Source: Micropterix aruncella
Lineage: Eukaryota; Arthropoda; Insecta; Lepidoptera; Micropterigidae
Assembly: GCA_944548615.1 (NCBI GenBank)
Contig: OX155950.1
Span: forward strand, 34,807,610-34,871,609
DNA length: 64,000 nt
Direction: 5' to 3'
The notes under the pieces were generated by a model. That model worked only from the letters and a program-made list of their open reading frames with translations. It ran no database searches and had not been told where the DNA came from. The translations under genes and the position numbers were made by a program. Shown here in pieces: positions 11,740 to 23,141 of this stretch (positions are counted from its first letter, which is position 1; each line of letters begins with the position of its first letter).

Positions 11740-12420
11740 GAACATTTAAACAATCTTATTAAAAAAAAAACAAATAAAATGAAGTTTCCCAAATATTGAA
11801 ACAAAATAAATAAATAAATAATCCATAACTTAATTATGGTTTAAAAAAAACGTAAAATTAAAATAAAATCAAGTAATCAATATCCAAAAAATAATTATGA
11901 TATATTAATGTCTGTGTCGCATTATCTATTGAGTTTATATAGATGCTCTTATTAAATTTCGTCACCTTCTTGTTGAATAGGGCGATATTCTGAAATCGAT
12001 TATTCTCTGAAAAGGACATTAACTGATATATGAAGTAATTTTTAGGCATACTATTGTTTAGTACAGACGCGAGGGACGTACGAAAAGAGCGAACCATGCA
12101 TAGCGGTAAGTGACATTACAGATTCTCTGTAAAATACGGGTTGTCTGCATTGTCGTGGACAATATTATATAACAGTACCATATCCGCCGCAGTGCGGTGA
12201 TTTTACGATGAAGCAATATTGAAGAGATTTAGTCTGATATCGTTCGTTTCCAGTCCCAAGTATTCGCGGTAATTTAATTGTTTCATGAAAAGTTTTTGTA
12301 TCCATTATTATCTCTCCTTGTGCAGGTGTACTGAGAACAATATAACGAAGTAATTCACGGTGTTAATTCATAATGTTATTTCATTAGGTCGCAACCTTGG
12401 GATCTTAGTTCTAACATGAC
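11740..12420. other. Non-coding, nothing recognised
   Basis: AT-rich. A 79-codon minus-strand frame (11,858-12,097) has no motif that I can place. Confidence 0.35.
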
Positions 12421-12422
12421 AG

Positions 12423-12524
12423 CAATAGTAGGATACGTACGGATCTATATCCGTACGTATCCTACTATTGTTCGATGATGCATGATACTGATGCATGTGT
12501 CCGACTATTCGGACACATGCATCA
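12423..12524. repeat. Two adjacent perfect hairpins sharing a CTAT loop
   Basis: Hairpin 1: arms of 22 bp (12,423-12,444 and 12,449-12,470; core GGATACGTACGGAT) around CTAT. Hairpin 2: arms of 16 bp (12,489-12,504 and 12,509-12,524; core GATGCATGTGTCCGA) around CTAT. Both are perfect. No flanking element was identified. Confidence 0.95.
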
Positions 12525-12529
12525 TGTTG

Positions 12530-14545
12530 AAACTACTGCTTTTCCCGTAAACCGCATACTGCAATAACTTCAATTGTGCGCGTCCACAATACTTTCTCTT
12601 GGGTCGGGAAAGTAAAAGAGTACATCAGCAGGAACTTAAAAGGACACGGTGCACTTATCGATTTCCTGTGATAGCGCGTGCCCTGACAAATAATGTGTAC
12701 GGTGCTTTACAGCACCTGGGTCAATATGACCATCTCCGCTTAACATCCGTAACGATGAAGTAGTTGACGCCTACATATTGCGTTAATCAGTAGGCCTTGC
12801 GTGCTATACAGTGAAGGTCTACTTTCTTGCACGCCATCCCGGGCCCAACGGCACCCCTTGAGCACTTTCCAGAAACCCGCTGACCCAATTGAACCTGCCT
12901 ATGTGTCCCTCATTAGTTACTTTAATAATATTTTGAATTTGTGGACAAGACTATTTATTGTAAATTTATTTCATAGAAAAACATGATACATTTAAACATA
13001 CTTCAGCAAAGTATAAGGATTATTCACTGGAAAATTGTATGTGTCTAGACATACTCTGCTTTAGAGAGCTGCTGCTGCGTCCCAAAGCTACATTTTGTAC
13101 AACGGAGGCAATTTTAAATGAAATAAAAATATTTCCTTAAAATAACTAATTAAAAACAACATAAAGTAAAATCAATGATAAAAGAAATAAAGAAACTAAA
13201 TGTCAAGAGCAACATAGACCCTCAAAAACTCACTACTGACGTTACTGACGTTATTTGAAGGTCAACTACATATTTCTTAGCTTTGAGTTTCTTATTGTCG
13301 TATCAAATGGATTTTTTGGAAGTTTTCTTATATAAAACGGAATCTGGTTGAAGATATATGATGTAATAAATATCTTCTTGTCTACAGATTTCTTAATGAA
13401 ACTATAACTCCTGAAATGAATGAACGAATAGTCCCTCATTTTATATGTGCCTAGCTTTATATTTACCATATGCTAAACCGACATTCTTAGGTAATCACCC
13501 TCGGGAATTGCATAATTATGCGGTAAATAAATAATGTATTAGCCGTTGCTACGAGTACATCATAATTCGGAAATAGTTCGAGTTTTTGAAATGCTATATT
13601 GTTAGGTCATGGTCCAATTTAAATAAATTGTAAACGTGTGACCATATATATCTATAGCAAATCTATACATGATTATTGTCTCTACAAGTGCAACGTCCAG
13701 ATGTCTATGGGCCCATATTTTTAATATAGGCTCTGCCTGACGGTCAAAGTCTCGACGTAGAAATTATAATAACTAGGACATAGAGCTAGAATATTTTATT
13801 CATCGGGGTTAGTGACAGATCTGACTACGTAACATTTGATAGCTTGCTTAAAAATAACAAAATTACAAGCAGAAGGAGTTTCCTAAAAATTACGAATATC
13901 TATGTCAACGCGAACAGTTTTCACTTTTCGTGAGCAATAATATTTTACGTTATCGTACATCTACATATATATTGTATTCAGAATCAATGCAAGGTTATGC
14001 GAATGCCCTTGCTACATGATTTTAATACATACAAAAAAAATGCAATTTTTATATTATTTATATACGTTATTTTATATATTATATATTATAACCAATATTT
14101 TTAAGCAAAATTTATTGTTGTTGAGACAATATTGTTTAGGATTTATTTCTAAAAAAGTTTAATTATTCAATAAATTTATCAAAATTATAAGAAATCCTTT
14201 TAAAAAACGTAGATACGATTTATAAATATTATATATTTTTAGTGTATTTAAAGATTATGTAAAATGATGAGAAACTCACTGACAAATCATGCCAACTACG
14301 AGCAGAGAGCCTATCTGCATGGTAATGGCAGTCGCATAATCTTTCATTTAACCAAACCTTAAATGTTCATACAAAATAGAATAAAATAGCCATTATAAAT
14401 ATTATGTTTATTTCCCAGACACCTACATATAAGATATACTTATTTTTGAAGGAAGAAAAATGAAAATAACTGTGAAAATAATAGATTGAAAAAAATATAA
14501 TGACTGTAACATCGTCTGATTTCTAATGTACTAACATTAAATATT
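12530..14545. other. AT-rich non-coding stretch, possible LINE fragment
   Basis: The minus-strand frame 13,469-13,266 contains HFRSYSFIKKSVDKKIF and FNQIPFYIRKLP, which loosely recall the C-terminus of CR1/Jockey proteins, but support is weak. The rest shows no gene, tail or inverted termini. Confidence 0.3.
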
Positions 14546-14612
14546 CAGGCCTCGCGACTCGCGGTTAACCCTCAGTTTGACTGCGATATCGCAGTCGCGG
14601 GGCCTGAAGGGG
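14546..14612. repeat. GC-rich nested inverted repeats
   Basis: CAGGCCTCGCGACTCGCGG and CTGCGATATCGCAG lie within a segment starting TTCAGGCC and ending GGGGCCTGAA. Related to the motif pair bounding 9,705-9,965. Probably the terminus of a small DNA element. Confidence 0.45.
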
Positions 14613-14754
14613 CGAGTTCATTACCAGGAAAAAAAATATTCTTGTGATAAATATAAATAAATAGCAACATTTTCTGCTATTCTGTGAAAAATAATTACAG
14701 TTTTCAAATGCAACATTACGTTTGATTCTTTACCACACGAAAAAATACAGGGAC

Positions 14755-15390
14755 AATGACTTTAGAGAAACGTTCCCGAAGCCAGCAGCAAAGACCAACT
14801 AGAATGGCTGAAGGGACGAACTATGTAATTCCTCACGTACATACAACCTTTGCCCAAAGACAGTTGTATTTCATCGCCCCAATTTTTTTAACACTTTAGA
14901 AGAGTCAATAAAAAATGTTAAAAATGTACACCAATTTAGGACCAAAGTAAAAAAAATGGCTCCTTTACGAAGTAGGTCGTACAAAGACTGAAAAAGAATT
15001 GCTTCATACAATAATTTAAAATATGTGTGTATGTAGATGTATGTGTGTTGTGTTATTATATATGTATGTATGTATGTTTGTATATGTATGTAACTAACCC
15101 TTTATCATATATATTTGTATTAATATGTGTACTATTTTATGCCATTATCTTAGTGTTAGTATTGAAAGTAGTCTATTAGTCAGTACTACTCAAAAACAAA
15201 GGCTATATATTTCGTATGCCCAGATACAGGCTGTTCGGTCTCGTTGGGCATTCGTCTAGAATGATCGTATGGGTTGTGTTCATTTCGTTATTGCTTATAT
15301 AAATAGTTACAAATTATATCTGTACGATCACACTGTTAACTCTCTACCAAGTTGTAACAAATAAATAAATAAAAATGATTTTCAATACTA
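14755..15390 (+). mobile_element. 3' end of a CR1/Jockey-type LINE
   Basis: The plus strand at 14,805-14,900 reads MAEGTNYVIPHVHTTFAQRQ followed by LYFIAPIF, the conserved segment just before the C-terminus of many CR1/Jockey ORF2 proteins. It is followed, after stops, by KKWLL. A 3' UTR with TATG repeats (15,025-15,100) ends in AAATAAATAAATAAAAATG at about 15,375. 5'-truncated and mutated. Confidence 0.65.
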
Positions 15391-15399
15391 CGAGTGTTC

Positions 15400-15930
15400 A
15401 ATAAATACTACGAGTGTAAACAAGCCATTCTTAATTTATTTTTTATATTCATAGGCCACATTTATTCGAAAGTCGGCGATTTGTTGTTGTTAAAATTATC
15501 AACACAGCGCAAACAAATGTAGCGTTTATCACAAACTCTTGATCACGTTGACTTCAGTATCAGTATATTAGATATACGAGCATAAAACCCACACAGGAGC
15601 GCTCAATTTCTTAAGAAAAACTGTGGAGTGGTGCGTCGTGACGTTCGCGTGCGGACGCAGCGTAGCCTCCGTAGGAAGTCACCCATAGTCGTGTGTATGT
15701 GAGTCACGCACGCACAATGAAATCGGCGGGTCAGACTTGTTTTATTTTGCATAAATCATGCCACCACCGCGATGGGGGTGAATGCTGCAAGGGGAACTTT
15801 CCCACAATGTAAACTGTGAGGAATTTCAATAACGGGCGGCTCACTTAGCCCTGAATGGGTCGCAAGCCACCACCATGCCACGCCACGCCGCGTCGCGTCG
15901 CACTGTGTTTCTCCTTATACAACTATTTAT
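15400..15930. other. CpG-rich patch, no gene recognised
   Basis: Positions 15,590-15,915 are clearly richer in CpG than the surroundings, with a GCCACGCCACGCCGCGTCGC run near 15,880. No splice-consistent exon was found. It could be a promoter or first-exon region, or a GC-rich repeat. Confidence 0.35.
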
Positions 15931-15934
15931 TATA

Positions 15935-16376
15935 CAGGGTGTTTAGTGCACGGGATTTTAGTATGTGGGTAAATCAGTACAACGTGGTAAGCAACTATTG
16001 ATAAAAAAAAATGGAAAAAAACAAAATTTTTTTTTTTTGGATTTTTGTTTGTTTTTTTTTTTTGACATTTTTGAAGAAGTTGACTGTTAAATAAAGGTTT
16101 GAGGAGTGTTTGAACGCGCTGCGCCATCTAGCGGTAGGTAATAAGTCGTAAATAATCAATATCAGCGACATATTACCAACCGCTAGATAGAGAATCGTAG
16201 CAGAATCACAGCTTTTCATACTATTTAATTATAAAAAAAAAATTAATACAAAAAAAAAATTTTTTTTCAATTATTTTTTTTTTTTTGTTTTAGTTATTCT
16301 CATTTTTTTACTTAAAAGTTGCTTCGTTTTACTGATTCGCCCACAGAAAAAAAAACCGTGCAGTAATAACATCCCG
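15935..16376 (+). mobile_element. MITE family 'M', copy 1 (442 bp, TA target)
   Basis: Begins CAGGGTGTTTAGTGCACGGG and ends in a diverged inverted copy (CAGTAATAACATCCCG), with TA on both sides (15,933-15,934; 16,377-16,378). The inverted match extends inwards through AAATCAGTACAACG / CGTTTTACTGATT. The centre contains GCGCTGCGCCATCTAGCGGT. Same family as 44,480-44,895 and 18,588-19,308. Non-coding, Tc1/mariner-like by its TA target. Confidence 0.8.
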
Positions 16377-16409
16377 TATAGCGTATTAGACTGATCAGTG
16401 TCGTATCAT

Positions 16410-16760
16410 AATTTGACAATTAGTATTTTACTATGAAATACAACTTGTAGATGGCACTCACAGTACCAAAAAATTATAAAGCTTCTATTATTATGTTCAA
16501 TATGGCCACTCTTGGTATAACAGTATGGCGGCATACTGTAGACAGCGCTCTAAATGCGTCCACACGGTATAAAAATAATATACCAACAAACGAATTTTTA
16601 AATCATAGCTCTTTTTATTTTAATATTATTTACATAAATATGTCACTTTTAAATTCGGTGTACATGTGTCAATACGTAATAATTACGCACGTTGATATTC
16701 AGATATACCATATATTGATATATTCAGACTTTAAAAAAATGCGCTATGTGGCACTACTAA
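16410..16760 (+). repeat. Dispersed repeat family 'E', copy 1
   Basis: Shares, in inverted orientation, blocks with 30,720-31,075: TATGTTCAATATGGC, TTGGTATAACAGTAT, the ACTGTAGA.GGC.CTCT.AAT block and ACAAACGAATTTTTAA. The 108-codon frame here is not kept open in the other copy, so it is not treated as a gene. Confidence 0.65.
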
Positions 16761-16950
16761 TTGAATGTTATTATTAATATCATTGGTTTAAATATTGGGT
16801 TTTTATGATTAATCAGTAAAGATAGCCAAATAATTTTGTTGTTAGTTTCGCCATCAATGCTGTCAGCTCCACCTGCATTTTGCGAGAGCAGAAGGGTTGC
16901 CAAATTGCACTATGAACTTTAGCAACCTAATACCATATATAATCATATTG

Positions 16951-18290
16951 AGATGTCAACCACAACGGGCGAACCCGTCACCGCAGGACGTTTTAACGAT
17001 TCATCGTTCTATCGACCGTGCAGTAAGCGTAGAAGACTTTGGACATTACAAATCCGACGTCTAGCTACGCCACAACCCGCAAGAGACCAACGCCTTTACC
17101 GCGAGATAGCCAGTAATGTTACCTGGCGGGCCGACACTCGCGCCCTTGCTTCCAATTGTGACCAGATTTCTCCGGCCTCTCGATTGGTTCCGAGTTCGGG
17201 GTCGCTTGCGCGGTCCTCTCCCTTACGAAGCGGTGAAACGGTGTTCACCGAATCTATCGCGGACCAAGGCGTCCTTGCCCGACTCTGAACCGGGATCGGA
17301 TGGCCAATGGTCATTTCAAGAGCAGTCGCCGTAAGGTAGGCAACCACCCCCGCCCTATAGGAAACAATACAGTTCCCAGACTCCCCGACTGTTAGTCGGA
17401 GAGCTAATGGGCCCTTGCTGAGTTGGCCACGAAGACCCATTCTGTTTCAGGGTCGGTCACACTCACGGGTCAACACCCATCCGATGGCCTCCACGCATGG
17501 GGTGCGGAGCCTGGGTAGGACACTGGGTCAACCAGTCTCACCTGGGAATCAATCCTCTGGCGCTCCTGGACGGTCTGCGCACCGAGCGGCGCAAGCCAAT
17601 CGATTGTGCTCTCCGACTAACAATCGGGGGAGTCTGGGAACTGTATTGTTTCCTATAGAGCGGGGGTAGTTGTCTACCTTACGGCGACTGCTCTTGAAAT
17701 GACCATTGGCCATCCGATCCCGGTTCAGAGTCGGGCAAAGGATGCCTTGGTCCGCGATAGATTCGGTATACTCCGTTTCACCGCTTCGTAAGGGAGAGGA
17801 CCTCGCAAGCGACCTCGAACTCGGAACCAATCGAGAGACCGGAGAAATCTGGTCACAATTGGTAGTTAGGGCGCGAGTGCCGCCCGCCAGGTAACATACC
17901 TGGCTACTCGCGGTAAGGCGTTGGACTCTAACGGGTTGTGGCGTAGCTAGACGTCGGATTTGTTATGTCCAAAGTCTTCTACGCTCACTGCACGGTCGAT
18001 AGAACGATGAATCGTTAAAACGTCCTGCGGTGACGGGTTCGCCCGTAGTGGTTGACATATCAAAATTTTAGTCGGAGAGCACAATCGATTGGCTTGCGCC
18101 GCTCGGTGCGCAGACCGTCCAGGAGCGCCAGAGGTTTGATTCCCAGGGGAGACTGGTTGACCCAGTGTCCTACCCAGGTTCGCACCCCATGCGTGTAGGC
18201 CATCGGCTGGGTGTTGACCCGTGAGTGTGACCGACCCTGAACACATGGGTCATCGTGGCCACCTCATCATGGGTCCGTTAGCTCCCACCG
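16951..18290. mobile_element. Palindromic repeat family 'A', complete foldback copy
   Basis: The left arm (from 16,951, GATGTCAACCACAACGGG) and the right arm (ending 18,058, read inverted as ATGTCAACCACTACGGG) are inverted copies of each other over about 440 bp. The central segment lies between about 17,395 and 17,610. Immediately outside the right arm, 18,067-18,290 repeats that central segment in inverted orientation (GAGAGCACAATCGATTGGC onwards). Partial copies elsewhere carry an arm, the centre, or both. Short ORFs crossing it are artefacts of GC-rich sequence. It resembles a foldback-type DNA element; the superfamily is unknown. Confidence 0.85.
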
Positions 18291-18587
18291 TATATAATCA
18301 ATAGTATTATATTGCTCAGTCTCATACTAGTTTTTGGCAAGATATCTGCGTCTGGGACATGCAGGTGGCGTTGATAGGATTTTTCGCGAAAGTAATAGAA
18401 ATTTATTTGGTCGTCTAAAATATTTTTAATGAATAATCCTTGATTGATTTAAAAAATAATAATTTAACCAATGATAGCAACAATAATATTTAATGATTGG
18501 TGGCATCTATCATCATTCTCCTTGAGGGAAATAAGAGGGACGAAAATAAATAAAGATTTACAGAAAAAAAATGTCTTTTGCTATATA

Positions 18588-19308
18588 CTGGGTGAGTTTA
18601 ATTTAACTGGCATCTTTGAAGGGGGTGCATCAGTACGAGCAAGTAAACAACTTTTGATAAAAAATGTGTTTTTTTTTTGTTTTTTTAAAACTTGAAAAAT
18701 GCAATTTTTTGAAAAACAGTACATAGCGTTGAGCACGATGAGCTATATATCGGTAGGTAAAATATCTCTAATATTGTTTATTTGTGATACTTTAGTTACT
18801 GATAGATGGCGCAGCGCCCTCAAACCTTTGTCAACCTTTAACTTATGAGTCACGTAATTCAAACTTACAAATAGTAGTAGTAGTAGTAGTAGATGGAGTG
18901 GGGGGCTTGTTTCCAGCCCTTGATGTCACCTAGATCTGTAAGGTCTTTTGTAACTACCCACTGTGTGATTAGGTCAGTGGTCAGCTAGTAGCCCGGTACT
19001 TCTTACCAGTCCAAGTAGGTCACTGACCTTCAAGTTGGGCAGATCGCTGGGTTCGAGAAAGGCTCGTCCCAGTAAACTGTGTCTTTTGGCGGCGAGCCCT
19101 GGACAGCGACCAACAATGTGTATGCTGTCTTCAGGTTCCTCGCCACATATTCGGCAATCCTTGCTCTCAGTCAAACCAAGGTTGAATAGATGAGCTCTAA
19201 GGGTCGTGAACTTACAAATAAAAAAAATATAATTATTTATAGTTCCCTACTTGTACCTACGCATTGATTCACCCCTTGAAGGATTTCGATTAAATAAAAC
19301 TCATTCTA
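18588..19308 (-). mobile_element. MITE family 'M', copy 3, interrupted by a LINE
   Basis: Ends are inverted copies of about 50 bp: CTGGGTGAGTTTAATTTAAC at 18,588, and at the other end (read inverted) TAGAATGAGTTTTATTTAAT. TA flanks both ends (18,586-18,587; 19,309-19,310). The centre, GATGGCGCAGCGC, is reversed relative to copies 1 and 2. Removing the 335-bp LINE and one 12-bp TSD leaves about 374 bp. Confidence 0.75.
18874..19208 (-). mobile_element. 5'-truncated R1/I-type LINE fragment with 12-bp TSD
   Basis: The minus strand from about 19,208 reads FTTLRAHLFNLGL, then LTESKDCRICGEEPEDSIHI followed by GRCPGL. The C-x2-C...H-x4-C zinc-knuckle-like motif (CRICGE..E...HI...CP) marks the C-terminus of R1/I/Loa-type ORF2 proteins. 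A stop at 18,974 is followed by a 3' UTR ending in (CTA)n. AACTTACAAATA occurs at 18,862-18,873 and 19,209-19,220 as a target duplication. It is inserted within the MITE at 18,588-19,308. Confidence 0.85.
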
Positions 19309-19521
19309 TAGATAATGAAAAGTTTCGATAAAGTCGATGGGCCCTACGTATACTGTCGAAAGTGCATTTCGCAAGGTTTACAGGAGAGCAAAAACAAAGC
19401 TTAAGTTTGAATATTATTTAAACAATCAGTGATAAGAGTTAAACTATTTATGCTATTGATTTCTTTGAATATAAGCATTTATGTGGTCATACGAACGAGA
19501 AGAAATACTTTGTAGTTTTTC

Positions 19522-19642
19522 AGAAATTGCACATTCGACTGTTTACCTTGTTGCATCCTTCATGCCAAAGATCGAATCTGGTAGTTTCGACAGTTTACTT
19601 AGTCGATAATATGTGTTGAAGCGACGAAACTGGCATTTCGAC
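19522..19642. repeat. Subterminal quasi-palindromic sites, left end (3 copies)
   Basis: Sites at 19,522-19,539 (AGAAATTGCACATTCGAC), 19,571-19,591 (ATCGAATCTGGTAGTTTCGA, then C) and 19,623-19,642 (GACGAAACTGGCATTTCGAC). Same pattern as the right-end sites: CGAAA, a spacer, then TTTCG. Likely transposase binding sites. Confidence 0.65.
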
Positions 19643-19992
19643 TTTATACTTAGGAAATACCTTTTATTTTTTGTGTCGAAACCGGTGCATGCATAGAGCA
19701 TAGAGTTTTTTTATTTAATAAATTATAAATTGATAGGTAGGTAGTTTAAGTTTATTATTTTAAATAAATAAATATTGTATTATTATTAATTAAATTATTC
19801 AATAAACCATTTTATTTTCAGAAAAATAAAAATTATGCACATTTTTAAAGAATTTATTATACAAAATAACACATTAATTGGAATACATTAATGATAATTG
19901 TAGATCTAGTAATATTAAAGTAAAATGTTTCGAATTTTGTATGCACTTATATACGATCGCATAGGTTTTATTTGTCCTTTGTTTATTTAAAT

Positions 19993-22898
19993 TTATTCAT
20001 CTTTTTCCGGACTAGTCTGGCGCTCACCATATTTTAGATCCACATAGAACTTGTGATATTGTTTAGGTATTACGTTAGAGGTACACAATGATTGCAGATC
20101 TTTATGCTTTTCACTTTGTATAGGTATTAGATCAGAGTACAGACACTTCAACTCCGTGTTAGTAGCTAGTGCATTTCTTTTTCCTCTTCTTGTCTCGACC
20201 ACCGTATTCAAACATTGATAGTCCTCGTCGAATGCGTACTTGAAGTATATTGAATTGGGTTCTGTTTGTTTCACGTGTACTTCTTTTATTTTGTTCCATT
20301 TCACTGTCTCGTTGGTAGTACTTTTCTTCCAGTTTCTATTTTCCATCAGCGGTTTGAAGTCGAACACTTCGTCTTGAGAAACTTCTTGAACCTTATAAGG
20401 TTTCCCTAATGTCTTAGCCCACCTCACAAGGGCATACCACTGGTCTGGTGTATATATCATTTTGCCTTTTGACTCTCTTTCAATCAGTGCATGAACACTG
20501 TCGCCTTCCGACTGTGTATGGCCTTGCTCGAGGAAGCGGTGAGTTATGTCGATTTTTAGTTTTTTTGAAAGGTACATGTACGCCGTGTATACTATCCTGT
20601 TTCTGTTTTGGCCAGGACAATTGTCTGACCAAAACTTAAATTCAGAGGCACCCGAATTGACTCTTTCTATGATAAACATCATGAGGCAACTGCTTACTTC
20701 GTTTGCTCCTCGTTTTGCAGTGTATTCTGCCCACATGTAGCAAATTCCTTCTTTCACAGCCACATCAAACACAGTAAAGTTGTACATAGACAATTTGCGT
20801 TTATAATAAAATAAGCCAACGTCGCCATGTGGTATATTCAGAATTTTTTGAAAATCAAATGTAGCACACACTATTTTAGGCGAAGTACTTTGAGTAGATA
20901 GTTTGTCTTTAGTTTTCATTTCTCGAGCAGAATTTTTATTGGCGATGTGTATACCATGGGCTTGCACTTGATCTTCTGTTGGGTTATTTTCATTATCGAA
21001 GGAGTGGCATTTATCGCAAATGTCTTTTTTAGGTACGAAGAATGATATATTCATATTTTCATTGACTATGTCCCGGTACTGCCGTAGGGTTTCAGCTTTA
21101 GTCTCGTACCTATCAAGCTGATGCCATGTTTTGTACAATGCAAACATTTTTGCGAATGACAAACTTCCGTCTAAGTAGAGTTTGCTGCTGTCTTTGCGAG
21201 TATAATGAGATTCGACGGGTTGGAAAGACAGAACATGGTCACATACGCTTTTTTTCATTGCAGAAATTTTCGTAGGATGATTAAAGTGTTTACCTCTATC
21301 GTCAGAAACTACACTTCCTTCCTGGTTGGTTTTGTTGATTGCTGTACGAATAAATCGATCAGAAATAGATAAGGTATTACAAAATGTCTTTAAGCACACT
21401 TGTGCTTTCTCATATGTGTTAATTGCGTTTACACCAGGCAGAGGTAAGTAATATGTTGTGGTATAAGTCCTCCGAGAAGGCCCTTCTGTTGTAATTCTTT
21501 TTTTACACTTTCGCTCTGTGAATTTGTCAATATATTCCCATTGCTTGCTATGATCACCTACTTTCCAGAAGTTGACAAATATGTTCTGACATACTTCTTG
21601 AGTGAACATTTCGTGACATTTAAATTTGCACGTGTTTTGGCAAATCGGACCCATTTTTTTTTCTGGCACTGTTATACCTTTGCGAGTTTGATACTCCTGT
21701 CCGCTATTCTTAAGCTGTTTTCTTTTGACATCTATCCATTTAACCTCATGCCTTTTTCTTTTTACTCCTTCGTCACTTTTAAATGTAGATTTTCTTTTTA
21801 TATTGACAGGAGTACTATGTAAAGATGTTAGAGAATTCACACTTGAAATAGAATCAAACGGTGTGTTTGGTGTGTGTGAAATTTGTGGACTTGATTCAGA
21901 TATCTGTAACACGTGTACATTTTCTTGGTGGGCCCCCACCGGTAAGTCGCTTCCACGCTTGTCTGGAGGTAAGTTTTCAGGATGATAATTTTGACATGCA
22001 TCTTCGTTTGGAATGTCGTTTCTAGACGCGTCTGGTACTGGTGAGTGGTGGAGTGGAGTGGGAATGGGTTTGTCACCAGGCTTGTGCGATTCCAGGAAGT
22101 CTTGTATTGGTGATGGCATAGGAGTGACATGAGTGACAGGAGAGTCTTCGAGTAGTTCATTCAAAAGTTCCCACTCCTCTGCGTTGATATCATTGGTCGG
22201 AAGCGGAGTCTCTGAAAACAAAACAAAAAAAAACTCAAATAGGTTTTATAGAAAAAATATAACTACCTACTTCTATGGCGCAAAGGCTACAGTTACTCAT
22301 TAGCATCGCGCACGAGCCTATCTCGCGCTTCCATAAACACAAAAATGAAATAACCGTCAATGTGTCCTTATTATAGTTGTATTCTTACATTATAGTATCT
22401 ACATATGTTGAAAATCGGCATGAGTTTCATATCACAAGAAGAAATTAAATTAATTTTTCAATTAATTTTTTTAACTGAATATTATAGTTATCGCAAATGT
22501 CGAATCTACGAAATAATAAATTAAAGTCCGCCGTAAACAAACGAAATTACCACTTTCGTCTTAAAGTGTGATATATGTTGCGACGTAAAGAGACGAAACT
22601 GTCTGTTTCGATCCCATTGTGTCTTTCGATCCAACAAGAGTACAAAGAACACAGCCGAAACTTCCACATTCGACGTTATACGCCGGAAACAAAAAAATAA
22701 CCTCAAACATTTAAGTAAAGTGTACATACCTGGTTGGTCAATGATATTTTCATATGTATTATTCCATGATTCATTTTCTTGAGCCTCCAAGTTCAAGTTG
22801 GCGTTGCCATCATTACTGTCTGTCCCTTCATCAACTTTATTCCACTTATCACCACATGTAGTTAAAGCCATTTTTAGCATGGTTCGCGATCTGCTCAT
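19993..22898 (-). CDS. Putative DDE/D transposase, DUF7869-like, 795 residues, two exons
   Basis: Seen: exon 1 22,898-22,730 (ATG, 56 codons plus one base, donor GTATGT). The intron is 22,729-22,212 and its acceptor is TTTGTTTTCAG. Exon 2 is 22,211-19,993. The split codon (G + AG) is Glu, and the joined frame is open to the stop. Residues about 57-200 are acidic and Ser/Pro-rich, and probably disordered. A basic stretch (KRKRH..., residues about 207-224) could be a nuclear signal. Cys/His pairs at 247-264 (C..TCKFKCH...C) and CDKC at 455-458 suggest zinc binding. The core has VCATFDFQK (Asp 509), WSDNCPGQN (Asp 586) and GHTQSEGD (Glu 625/Asp 627), plausible RNase-H-fold catalytic positions. 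This pattern is that of widespread invertebrate proteins of the DUF7869 type. Catalytic assignment is inference. A longer exon-2-only reading would need a TTG start and is rejected. A domesticated host gene is possible, but the TIRs argue for a mobile element. Confidence 0.8.
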
Positions 22899-23141
22899 TT
22901 TACTGCTTGTCTTTGTTCAATAATAAAACTACTACCACATAAATTAACAAAATCACATAAACATAGGCACTATTTAAACATTATACATTCGAGATTATTA
23001 TCGTACTTGTAGACTCCGACGAAGCGAAACGTAACTGGCAGATTCAACCGAGTCACGTGATGGCGCATACTCTTCACGCAGTCGAAACTGCCGTTTCGTC
23101 ATTTTACTAGGGACGGCGTTTGCACTTTCGATAGTATACGT
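22541..23141. repeat. Subterminal quasi-palindromic sites, right end (4 copies plus a TIR-like copy)
   Basis: Sites at 22,541-22,560 (ACGAAATTACCACTTTCGTC), 22,592-22,611 (GACGAAACTGTCTGTTTCGA), 22,654-22,674 (GCCGAAACTTCCACATTCGA, then C) and 23,081-23,100 (GTCGAAACTGCCGTTTCGTC). A copy of the inner TIR motif, CACTTTCGATAGTATACG, is at about 23,118-23,135. Three of the four lie within the gene's intron or exon 1 region; the last is upstream of the start codon. Confidence 0.65.

Noticed and set aside
18120..18150. tRNA-like B box (GGTTTGATTCCCAGG) in the family A centre
   Set aside because: No matching A box at the right distance and no cloverleaf; the sequence belongs to the repeated centre segment.
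16953..18246. Several 60-114-codon ORFs in the palindromic repeat
   Set aside because: Not conserved in frame among copies; a by-product of GC-rich, stop-poor sequence.
20448..22160. Small ORFs overlapping the transposase gene
   Set aside because: Shadows in other frames of the main coding exon.
22212..22221. N-terminal extension of transposase exon 2 starting at 22,221
   Set aside because: The codon is TTG and the bases belong to the intron acceptor; the phase-matched ATG exon at 22,898-22,730 is a better start.
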